Assembly (NCBI GenBank): GCA_947179485.1
Contig: OX359247.1
Span: forward strand, 7,097,060 to 7,161,059
Direction of reading: 5' to 3'
DNA length: 64,000 nt
DNA from: Allacma fusca
Taxonomy: Eukaryota > Arthropoda > Collembola > Symphypleona > Sminthuridae
Positions 49,944-61,322 of the stretch are shown here, piece after piece; the first letter of the stretch is position 1, and every line of letters begins with the position of its first letter. The notes under the pieces are model-generated. The model did not search any database, had not been told where the DNA came from, and saw nothing but the letters and a program-made list of their open reading frames with translations. The translations under genes were made by a program, and so were the position numbers.

Positions 49944-52900
49944 TGGTCACCATTATGGGCAATCAGTTTGAAAGATTTTACAACTTTGTAGCATGTTTTG
50001 TCAAAAAACAGACTGCCGATCCAAGACCAGTTTTACAGACACACATTAGTGAGGCAATTACAATTAATCTTTGTCTCAAATATTCAGGTGTTGTCTGACT
50101 ATTAGTCTTCCTAAGCGTACAGGGATATGGAGTCATTTCACAACAACTTAAAACCGATTTTTTTTTGTGTGCTTCATCTATAGTAAGGAATGTGATCTGC
50201 TACTTGCATGTATGTAAGTGTCTTTACCGCAAGGTGACTTTGTACATGGACGGATCTGAGTGGGATTTTGATATGATATTTATCTTGTTACTGTTTTCAA
50301 ATCCTTCAGTTTGTGTTCCGTCGAAATTGCTCTCTTTTGGTAGTTGGCCCAGCTCCTGCTGGAAGGGACCAGTCCACATAAAAAATTAGGACCGAGAAGA
50401 AAATCAATGTCAGGCTGAAATGATAGCTTTTTATCACTTAATAAATGAGGGTCCCAGTCAGTTTATGTAAGTCGCTTTATAATATCAGACTTTAAATGTT
50501 TTGAACAAGTTTTTTTTTTTTCGTCTGGAAACAGTTGCATAGAAATTTTAGCCAGTGCAAATTTGGTCACATCATGAAAGGCTACATTAGCACATGGCGT
50601 TCACGTAAAAACAAAAACCATGCAGCTTTTCTGTACGATTTCGTTTAAATGGGAGGTATACGCGGAAAAAAAGGAGATGCATTTTGACTTTAAACGTTAC
50701 TAGAAACATGGAAAAATCAAGTTTGTAGTGTCAGGTTTGTACGGTAGGAAGCGGTGTTTGTGTTTGGGTGAGGTTAGAAGCAAAAGCAGAGCAAGTAGGT
50801 AAACCAGGCTTGGAGGTATGAAAATCCTATCGTGTGTATGTATTTGTATGGTATAGGGTCGAGCCATTACAGTGAAAGAGCAAGTAAAGTTACAAAAAAT
50901 GCAGGATATGAAATTCATTACCTCAACAACTCCATAATATGTATATGTATAGATACACTGGCACAGTATTACTTCACTCTTCACTGTACAATTACTTGGA
51001 AGGAATACAAAATACGTGCTTGGCTTGTAATCTTCTTATCTCCTACAATATTTCAGGTATGATAACCTTTGGCATGAACTAAATTAAAATTAAAATATGG
51101 TGGGAAAACAATGGGAATAAAAATTATTTCGTAATGACAAACTCAAGAGGCGTTCAAGGAAGTTCTTTCATAAGTTATAAACTTATCTCATATTAAAAGC
51201 ATGTATTAGCCAGGGGAAGTTTTTAAAAATTCAGGAAATTAAGCACATTTTTTCCCCCTCCAAGCACATCAAGAGGTATTATATTAAATAAATAAAAATG
51301 TTAAAATTATTGCCCCTCGGAACTTACAGGGTCCTGTCATTTTATTTATGTCTTTATGCACTAACTACTGCTAACCGTGAACATAAGCCCAGGCTTATAT
51401 GAACTGTTCCTGACTTGTGAAGAGAACAATAGCTGACAATTGTGGTCGGCTCGTTCTAAATGATACGATAACACGCAAAGCTGAGGGAGAATGTCTATAC
51501 AAGTGAATATCACGGATTTTATACAGAGTAAAATGAGACGGTCGTAAAGTAAATGCTACTAATGAAGAGCGTTCCCATTGAATTATATTAAAAATCAACT
51601 TGACTTTTTCTTTGATTTTTTAGACTCTCATTTAATACAATATTGAATCAGTACTTCCGAGGAATTTCAACATCACTCAAGGAGCTGCCACTAGAAAAAA
51701 AAGTGAAGCTGTCATGCTCATCCGGAGCGTTTATCTTCACATTCACTTCGTACACAAATAAAAAGGAACGGCAAGACAATAATCAGGAGCACGCAATTTC
51801 CCCTTCATTACTTGCAAAAAAAAGTAAGTCATTTCAAGTATAGTATGTAGTTATTTCCAAGCAGACAAGCTCACTTGTACTTAAATTCTAATGGGATTAT
51901 TAGATCAACTTATATTATTTTTGCTAGAATTGATATGCATAGAAACTTTGGTGCACATAAAGTAGATGGTTGAGGAGCACTTTCATGTTTTACTCAATTA
52001 TTCCTTTACTATTTTTTCCGAGCTAATTGAATCCTCTTGGGGTTAAAGGGTTACTTGAGATAAGTGCCTCATATACAACCAAAGAGTGAAATCTCAATTT
52101 GCATTCACATTTTTACTCCTCAGGTTTCCCATGAGCATATTTTTTAAATTAATAGCTTCCTGTGCCCGTCTCTCCTAACCATGACATAGATGAGGCTATT
52201 AATCCCAATGGAATTTAAATACTACTGATTGAGTGCACATTGCTTCAGTTTTAATCATTTTGTATAGAGTAATTTCACCCACGTGATTTGTTCCTACGAA
52301 TTAAAGTATAAATTGTATATCTTCCTTGGGATCTCAAAATTATCTCATGTGTTCCTTGAGATCTTGATGTCTCCCAAAAGGAAGCAGTAGATATTGATAG
52401 ATGGGCATTAAGTGCGAAGGGAATGTGAGGTGTGCACGTCATAAATTAGACTTTTAATGATATGAGCTATGAACTGTTGTATTTTACGGTGGAGTCAAAA
52501 ATGCGGGGCAGGAAAACAAGTTCAGAGGCTGAGGGATATACATTTACTGGGGGTAAACGCCGTGCTATTAGATTCTGATTTTTCACTTTGGAAACTTCAT
52601 CAAAGAGCAAGTTCCACCGCGAACCGTGAGAAGGTAGCATCATTTTTGAGATCGTTCCAAAATTGGAGGAAAGATTATAGTGGAGGCCTCATTCAAGCTA
52701 ATTTAAACTTAAAGCCGATACTGCTATGGGAATAATTTTTGTATTGTTATCACCTCCTGTTAAAACATCCGCCTGGTCTCTGTACTCATCTACATGTTCA
52801 TATAGTCATGGATGGGATTATATTTGTAGTCAAATACCTATGCATATTTCCAAACCCTGTTACATCCAACAACTTCATCCACAATAATTCCGAAAGAGTA

Positions 52901-55291
52901 TCCGTAGATTAAGTTGTGATTACGGTGTTGAATGAGGTTCCAGAAAATTACTCTACTGTATAGTGCGTGGACGCGTGTTTGTCTGCAACGTTTTTGAATC
53001 ACAATGTAGTGTCAATTACTCTGCATTCATCCCCCTAACCGTATAAGAATGTATGCTAAAAGCAATCTTCCCATATATCAAGGATCATGAAATAGATGTG
53101 GAGATGGAAGGGATTGTTGCGGCTGACCAGACCAGGATAGTAGTGTGTAGGCGAAATACTTTTATTATTTACCTTTTACAAAAAGCCGACAATCAATAGA
53201 ATAGGAATAAATTGACTGTTTCAAGTGAATCGTCCACTCAATTTTATTTGGCAGACGTTGATTTTTCCTCCACATAAAAACCATGTGGAAAGGTCTTCAT
53301 CCCAAAGGGTTTGTGAGTCCCCTCCTATAGCGAAAATACATTTGGAGGAAATTGCGGGGGCTATGGTTCATACACAATTAATTTTTTTTCTAACCAACAG
53401 TATCTATGTTCACTGTGTGGAGTGCACTTGCAAAAAATTTTTTATTCAGGATATCTAAATTATATAAAATGCGAAAACTTCACAACTTTTTATGGGGTTT
53501 TGACAGTGTGAGTCGTGTTTCCAAGTTATTGCTTTGGATAAAAATTGTTCCAAATTGGTTTTGCTGGGTGGAATTTATTACCTTGGTATGAGATATGCGT
53601 AAACACAGGTATACATGAGTTTTACTCCTAGTGTGACTCATTATTATTGGTTTGGCTATATCCTCGATATGGGAAGGAACATGGGAAGTTGAATAATTGC
53701 AAGCATGTAGGGACATTATCTGTACTGTAGATATAGAATTTTGTGCGTGTTGGGCTCTACGAGCTTTATCAAAATGTCAATCAGAACGAGCCATGAGGAA
53801 GGTGTTACATTGGTGTCAGGCTTGTTGGAATTGAAGTGAATACTGAAGATGCGAAAATGGTCAGGGCGTAAATGGTACGACACAAACTGTTTAGTAAACT
53901 CGTCATCATCTCTCAAGATTGATGAGAATTTTGAATGCCTCAAACGATACGATTGAATAAACTTGCATCCCTCATCGATGAGAGAGCGTGTACCACGTAG
54001 GCTGGGATCTGTCCCTAAAGGTTTCGTGTGACTTCAATAGGAGTTTGTTCCTCATGTAACTCACATACTGTAAATGTGGGGACGCTACCGAGACGCTCAT
54101 CGTTCCGACTATATGTAGATTCAAATTGATAAAAGGTTGATAATAGTGTGAGCTCAGGGTTTGGAGTCTGAAAGGTTGTCATTCTGAGATGCATATATGT
54201 ACATATCTATTGAATAACGTAATCCCATAACGTAGAGCATAAAGAGGTATTCCTGATTTAACCAAACTTTCTGACTGATTCAATTGACTGACTACCACAT
54301 AAAAGGCATATAGTAGTCAGATCAAAATTGGGATGCATGTTACTTACAAGACTTAGCATATTATCAGTGTGGAAAGAGCTCGAGGTAGCAGAAGCCATGA
54401 TGTCGACGAGTTCACGTCATTGAAAATAAAGCGGAGAAAATGTGAGCGTGGCTCTGGCAATTTTTCACACTTGCCATACTTTAATTCAATTTCTGTATTC
54501 TCAAGATAAATCAGAGATTGCCTCTATGTAGAATTTGGTGGGGTTCAAATTCTCATCACTCATTCTTCAATTCTTTTTATATTAGCATTTGGGTTATATT
54601 TTACATACTCCTCAAATTCTATGTACTTTTAGGTTTGGCATTTGAGAGAGGGCCTGTGGTTGGGAGTTAACATACTATATAGAATATGTATACATACATA
54701 GTTTGCCATTGCCACTCTAAAACGTTCGTTTACTTGACTTTTGTTAGCACTCTTGATGGTGGTAGAAAGCAAAAGCTGCTATTAGTCCGTCAGGCTGTCA
54801 GAATTAATTCAATCAATTAAATGATAATGAGGTTTTTTTTTCAAAGTGAAATGTATTCAAATGGTAACTAAAAAGGGGCTTGTGTTTAGTTTCTTAAAAA
54901 GCGCTGCGGGTTCTACCTACATTTTGTAATGCACACTGGTAATAGGTTCTCGTCTTAACGTGTCTTGTGAAAAGACATTAGTTCCTATGAATTGGTACAT
55001 ACATAGCGTGTGAATCACGTGTGTATGCTTAGAACCTCATAGATGTTGGTATTCTTGTCAGTCCCGTGTTTTGTATGCAGAGACCTGATGACATTGATGA
55101 CTGACGTGGGCCTTTTTCACCCAGAAACCTTTGCATATTTTTATTCAGGCCTGATCGCTTTAATGAGCCAACTAGAGCTCTTTTATCACTTCAGAAGCAG
55201 ATTTGATATGTGTCTGAAACAATAATTTGAGACCTCAATAGGTACGAATTTTTTTTCAAGCCTGACTGCAAAACAAGTAATGGCTTAAGTG

Positions 55292-55328
55292 TCATATATG
55301 TAATTACATATGTACATATGTATATGCA
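55292..55328. repeat. ATGTAATTACAT and ACATATGTACATATGT palindromes
   Basis: Two perfect palindromes overlap in 37 bases: the 12-base ATGTAATTACAT and the 16-base ACATATGTACATATGT. This is the cleanest member of the dispersed motif family. It could extrude as a hairpin, and the TAATTA core is a homeodomain-type site. Confidence 0.75.
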
Positions 55329-56073
55329 GGTATAGCGTGATGCTAATTATTAATTTGCAGAGCCAAACCTGAATTAACAATATGTTGACCATGCATTATC
55401 ACTGTATTGAAATTGAAGACTGGGCATGGTTGAATCAATTGACCTGCTACCACTTGCACTTAACCATTTAGTGTAATTGGCACGACATTCACATCTTCAT
55501 TTTTTCCCAATTAAACCAGAATACATCAGATTTGCATTTAGTTGTTCTCTGGTTGTCTACAAGAGCTGGGAAACAAGTGTTTACATTGCAAATGACCGTA
55601 ACTGTCATACATATTGATGGGGAAGGGGATAAATCAAAGTCTGTCTAAGGACATTTATGTATGTAGGACAGGAGTAATAATAATTATATTTTTGTAGGAA
55701 TTTATTTTCGGGGGATAGTATTTTATTTCCAAAGGAATTAAAACTGGATTTGGAATTATAAGACTTGTAGAATAAGCCTGATATGTAGTTAATTGGTTGT
55801 TTGAGCCAAAATTAAAGTACAGTAGAAAAGGCTACTGATTCTTGTTTCCCAGGGACTAAACAATGTTAATTTTTGGGTGGTGGGAGTTTTTCTCTTCCAT
55901 GTAAATTAGTACCCTGCTGCTATAATTTGATTCGTCCCTATTTACATGCACACTTCCCAGTGCAGTTAATGCATTAGTGTCTCGGATCACTCGGATGTTT
56001 AAGTGTACATGACAAATAGGGATGTGTGAGAGGAGATGATGGCCCGCACCTGTGGAGTCTTTTAAACTGGTAA

Positions 56074-56376
56074 ATGTCGGATATCTACTTAAATATAACA
56101 CGAATTGCATCTGTGGAGATGAGTCTCCCAGGAATTCTCAGACTTGATGAGAAATTCAGGGAATTCGTGAAACGGCATCCAACCACTCGTATCTGTACAT
56201 GCGGCTTAATTCTTCACTCACTGACTCTCTCTCCCTCCCTCCCTCACAGTTCCTCATGCAAGGATATATTATGTCAAGGGGAAAACCTTGTCTTGCCCTC
56301 CACAAACCAACCTGTTGATTTTTCGTTCAGGTCACGAGCCAGATTTAATTGCAGAGTATGGATTCCCTGCATGTAG
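56074..56376 (+). CDS. 100-codon open frame, unidentified
   Basis: An uninterrupted frame starting MSDIYLNITRIASVEMSLPG and running through a charged stretch (LDEKFREFVKRHPTTR) to a stop. Its middle (residues about 48-58) translates a CT-rich pyrimidine tract. That tract plus CACAG at 56249 resembles a strong splice acceptor, after which the frame reads SSCKDILCQGENLVLPSTNQ with a possible TTCAG|GTCACG donor. So it may be a single-exon ORF, a spliced exon from 56250, or chance. I recognise no domain. Confidence 0.15.
   Translation: MSDIYLNITRIASVEMSLPGILRLDEKFREFVKRHPTTRICTCGLILHSLTLSPSLPHSSSCKDILCQGENLVLPSTNQPVDFSFRSRARFNCRVWIPCM
56221..56249. repeat. CT/CCCT pyrimidine tract
   Basis: CTCTCTCTCCCTCCCTCCCTC-type low-complexity sequence ending in CACAG. 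It can be read as a microsatellite or as a polypyrimidine tract before a splice acceptor. Confidence 0.7.
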
Positions 56377-56763
56377 TATATAATTGTCTGCAATTGGAGT
56401 TAGTAATGGTGAGAAGTCTGATGATGATAAAAGGTAACTTGAAGAGTCCAACTTATTGACACTGCGAGAGCTGACTAAGCCACACGGATTTAACTGAGAA
56501 CGTCAATTTACATTACTTTTATACTGACAAGCGCAATTTATTATAATTCCTAACCCCTCTTCTTTGATGACATACAATTAGGAAATATTTTCCTCCCATT
56601 CCCGTCTCTATACTTTAATACTGCTCTGGCATGAGAGCTTCTCTTCACTATATAGTGACTGATTATGAGCTGAAACCCTATTACGTAAGATTCAAGTCCA
56701 TGCCAGGGAAATATACTTATTTCGATTTGAAAATGATATATCTCAACATACCGTTTAATAATT

Positions 56764-56790
56764 ACATGCATATGTACATATGTATGTTCA
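56764..56790. repeat. CATATGTACATATG palindromic stretch
   Basis: A perfect 14-base palindrome within ATGCATATGTACATATGTATG. It is a family member of the 55.3-kb stretch. Confidence 0.65.
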
Positions 56791-57025
56791 TATATCCCTA
56801 TAATGTATCCCGTCCTGTTCAAATTTAAAATACCTACATATGTAGAGGAGCATCTCACAGTATATGAGGGGCGAGTGAGTGAAGGCGAAGGAGGGGAAAA
56901 TAATCTAGGAAGTAGTTGAGCCAGTTTTATGATTAAAAAATAACTTAAAAGTTAAATTGACGGGGGTGTTTTAAGTCAAAGTAGAGCAATTCCAAGCAGT
57001 TGCCATTTCCCTTTCTCCCGCTCAG

Positions 57026-57069
57026 ATCATCATGGAGTTAATGATGATGTTCGCGTAAGTAGATGGACG
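57026..57069 (+). CDS. Candidate small internal exon (HHGVNDDVRVSRWT), unidentified
   Basis: A strong acceptor with a pyrimidine run (CATTTCCCTTTCTCCCGCTCAG) and a GGACG|GTAAGT donor bound 44 bases. Two bases plus 14 codons give HHGVNDDVRVSRWT, ending in phase 0. A second GTAAGT (after TTCGC at about 57055) could be an alternative donor. The flanking splice signals are among the best in the window. The phase fits the candidate first exon at 27234. No family is recognised and no further exon is found to the right. Confidence 0.22.
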
Positions 57070-59379
57070 GTAAGTTCAGACTCACCTTAAACTTACCTTT
57101 TGTGGAGGGGATTAAAGAAAAGGAAATTAATGGTGCTGCCTGGTTTTTAAAGTAAGGATGGACAACACTACATGATAGAATGGACATTTTGTTAATTTCT
57201 TATATGTGGCGGAAGAATTGTAACCAAATGTCCCAGAGTATTAGCGCTTAAGGAGCACGCTGAGACTTTTCCCAGTGCTTCATTTGAGCCGGCCTCTCCC
57301 TTGTGAAATTGTGAATACATACATGAATATGAATGTCGGATAGCTGCCTCTCAGCAGACTATATATGTTATTACATCTCCCTGCCCGTCGACATGGTCAT
57401 TCAAGAAGGGCTTTAATGACAGCATAATCTTGTCAGTCAGACTTGATTTTTGACATAAATGTAAGACAAGCTGATGGATATAAAGGACGGTACCCATTTG
57501 TGTCCACAATTTAAGTGCGTATAGCCCTCTTAATCTTTCTGTATATGCACCAAGCTCTTTTGGGTGCCTGTACCAATTGCAGGTTCAATGTCCGTCGTGG
57601 ACCGTACAGCTACATATACATAATATGCACCCGTAGTAGGGACTACTATAGGGACAGGGCTGGTTAATACTTTAAACGTGTATCATATGTTCCTTGAGTT
57701 TACATTATGTAATATGCAAGCATGTATGTACATACGTATGATTGCCTGTGTACTGCCAGAGCTTTCCCGTGGGTACCAAAACATGCTCGAATGTTGTACA
57801 ATTCCATCAGACCAAACAAACACATGCTATTCATCTTGTAGACAGAAAAGTAAGAATCGACTTCTCAACCAGGTGCCTCTCACATTCAGTTTGGAACTTC
57901 TGTACAAATGCGTAGGAACAATTGGACCCGTAGTTAACCTGTCAGATTTGAGATCAGATTAAAGACTGTAGTCAGCCAGAAGGTATGTGGATAATGTGAT
58001 CTGACTTGAAGCTATATAACCTACCTTCATGAATCCTTCCCTTCGATAAATAATCCATCTTTGTCTTCACCCAATAACACTCTTAGTCTTTCCTTGAGAA
58101 TCAATACTGTGCTTATGTGCATTGGCCCTTTCATATGTATGTATGTAGGTAAGGTAGGGAATAATTATATGAAAACATATTCTGTGCAAACTTATTATCC
58201 AGAGTACGTATGTATTTGCATTATCATCTCCGAGGGATTACATATGCACAGACATCCCTGCAAACACTACCTCCTGCATGCTCAATTTTAGTGATGCTCT
58301 CGTTGCCTTCGGGACTTATACGGATGTTGAAAGTTCCCCCAATAAAATTTTATGTGCCAATTTCGGTCCCTTCTCCATGTGGAGTGGAGTTTAATTTCAT
58401 TTACAACTTTTGATGAGTGTATTTGAAGCTAATGTTTCCGGCAAGATTACTGCTCTCGACTTGGTTACAGGCAGATCGAGTAACCTGATTTCTTACGTCT
58501 TATTTTCATTCAAATAAGGAGAATACAAGTTATTTACATTATGAGTTAATTAATAGCCGTATAATTTATAAGTTTATATTCCGCTTCATACACAACGTTT
58601 CAAAGCATTCCCCTGCTTTATTTTTTTACCACTCTCTGATTTTATCTTGCTCTTAATTTCTCCTCCAATATGAGGATGCTCAGTGGTGAGGCTCATTGCG
58701 ACATCATCTTTAAAATTGAAGGCTTCAATTTGAAGCTCCTTTTATTGCCAGAATTGTGAGCAATGTAGTAAATAGCAATTTAATCACTCGAGTAGAAAGC
58801 TACCACATTTTATCACAATAATTATTATTATTGCCTGTCAAAACTTTTGAAGAGTGGGTACAAAATGATTTTTCACCGTGTTTTAATATTTTCTTAGAAG
58901 AATACTTCCAAGCTGACCTACTCCTGTCAGAGTCCTAATTAGTATCGTCTGAGGTTTTATTATTTTAATTGCCCTCGGACCATTTTTGCAAATTCACATC
59001 TCACAGAGCCCGTTTTAAATTATGAGATTGTAATTTATCCACACTATTAATCCATGACAGAATGTACTTTGAGAGTGATGCATGAAGGTTCCTATTTCTA
59101 CATACATGCATTGGGGGTTCAAACGCTAATGTACATAACTTTGCTATATGGCCCTGTAATATTTATTGCAATAATTAGTAATAAGTAATTAACAGACGGT
59201 AACACTGGCATGGTCACATGGCGTATAGAATTGAGCAATATATAAATTAAGTACTCTCAAGGGATTAAACATGTAAAGTAATTTGTATACACGAACATAT
59301 TCACGTGTGAATACGTATGTAGCTGGACAGTAAATCAGATCTAAGGAGTGACGCATCCAAAAACGTAATGTACGCCAAT

Positions 59380-59380
<1 letters not shown>

Positions 59381-59431
<51 letters not shown>

Positions 59432-59456
59432 TCTCTCATCTCTGTCTATCTCTCTT
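59381..59456. repeat. Long (CT)n microsatellite
   Basis: The longest simple repeat in the window. A pure CT core of about 44 bases (59385-59428) is followed by ATCTCTCTC-type derivatives. The reverse strand translates as an Arg-Glu run, which explains the apparent frame at 59189-59464. Confidence 0.97.
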
Positions 59457-61128
59457 GTATACAAACATTACAGGCCTGAGAAAATTGCTGGCCGCAACCA
59501 AAGGATTTATGGTGGACTCTTGTCCATATTAGGTGAATGGTTGGACGCTTAAATGTCACAATAATCAAGCACGCGAAACTCATCGAATTGGAAGCAAAGA
59601 TTGCATTTCATTGTGGCTTTTGTTTCCTTGTCCTTTGTACTGTGTATATAGTAATAGGAGAGTGACGGTGTGGTGTAGTAATATAATAAGTAACAAAGTA
59701 ACTATGCCGTATATGTGTGTAAGTGGATAGGGAATGGTGCCGTCCGTTAAGTTCAGTTTTGTTTTTTGTGATTGGAGCAAACGTTTATTACTGTCTATTT
59801 TTTTTTCTTTCACTTGTTGTGCGTCCAGCATGAGACATGAGATCAGGGAAGACTTTCATTTTTTGTTCCGAGTCTCTCCAAGAAGAGAGTGTGTATGGAG
59901 TGTTTTATCTCTTGCACAGAGTCCTTACTATGTACTTATTTGCATACGGTGAATACCTCACGTATACGGAGAGAAGAGATTCTCCTCCAATGCCATTCCC
60001 CGAACTGAACGGCTGGTACATTAAGATGAACTTGCGCTAATCATGTAATGGTAGCCTTGAGTGAGTGTTGGTTTTCTTCGATGATGCTCCCAAGCAGACG
60101 TCCGTATCAGTAACATCATTTCATGGTGTTTTTCTCTCTTCCCGGCACGATTTGCCATATGAATGTTTCATGTAACAGGAACATTTGGAGAAAACGTGAG
60201 GGATGCAGATTGCAATTGTGAATTGGATCAGGATCTCCCAACAAATATATACCTCATCCCTCGTACAAATAACAATAGAATTGAGGGAACAAAGGTTAAA
60301 TGCTCAAACTCGAGGAACTCGCCTCTCGCGCACAAACAAGGTGCACATGTTCCTTGGAGAACTTTTGTGAACATTGAATAATTCATGGTCCATGGTGTAT
60401 TATGTCTTGGAAACAATAAATAATAACCAAATCTTTGAAGTCAGTCGATAGATAAACAGGACAGAACCATTTATAAATTGATTTTTTCCTTGATACAATA
60501 ACCTGCAGTTGTGCCAGACTTTTTATCCCTGCATACCGTTCGCATTTAAATCGTCTCTGTATCTATACCTTACATGAATATAGGATCATACTTTATTCGT
60601 ACATTACATGATGTGCAAAGGTATTTTTGTATAGTGGCAATAAAAAAATATCCTCTGCACATTTCCAACTTTCTGAGGAAATAATACAATTATTCGTTAA
60701 ATGGCAGGTGAGGTCGTAACATGCCTGGATCACTGTCTCTATGCTGTGGGTATTCTGTATACACAGATATATCTATTGGAGAGACATATGGAACAAAAAA
60801 AAATTTAAATTATTGGGTCCTAAATCTAATGCGGATCTTATCCAGACTGGTTTTCTGAGCACCACGTGAGATCTAACGGAGGACTTGACTTTTGTGCAAA
60901 TCTGCATATCTTCTACGCATATTTATTTATTTTCCTCCTATTGATTCCCTCCGTGCCATGAAGCATTAGCAAATCTTGAATGGGAGCTTGCTGTGTGTGC
61001 TTCATAAATAACATGGATTTGCATATTTGTCGTATTTCAATCGTGAGGGCATGAATTATCGGTTGTTCATTGGTTTTCAAAGTTGTAGTGAATCTTGAAG
61101 GTAATTGAAAGCCAGATTTGATTTTCAA

Positions 61129-61147
61129 GTACATACATATGTACGTC
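61129..61147. repeat. TACATACATATGTACGT stretch
   Basis: It contains the ACATATGT palindrome and joins a GCATGCATGTAATTAC motif 20 bases on. Same dispersed family. Confidence 0.55.
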
Positions 61148-61292
61148 CAGATGCATGTGAACGCATGCATGTAATTACCTTCAGTCAGACATCCCAGCCG
61201 ATGTATTCTCAGCGCAATAGGTCAATTATCTGGACATAAATCTATCAACTTTTTCTAAGCACCTACGACCTGAACATCCCTGCATACTTATG

Positions 61293-61322
61293 CACATACC
61301 TACATAATTACATACATACATA
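61293..61322. repeat. CATAATTACATACATACATA stretch
   Basis: A TAATTA core within a CATA/TACA-rich stretch, near-identical to those at 7.6 and 37.1 kb. Confidence 0.55.

Larger units (their letters stand above)
46533..56073. other. No recognisable gene
   Basis: AT-rich. The frames I checked (such as 48843-49208 -, 49134-49382 + and 52469-52735 +) show no known domain. It contains a (CA)n tract at 49.93 kb and a palindromic TACATA stretch at 55.3 kb. Poly-T tracts occur near 50.16 and 50.51 kb. Confidence 0.55.

Noticed and set aside
59189-59464. 91-codon minus-strand frame with an Arg-Glu repeat
   Set aside because: The repeat is the translation of the (CT)n microsatellite; no independent coding evidence.
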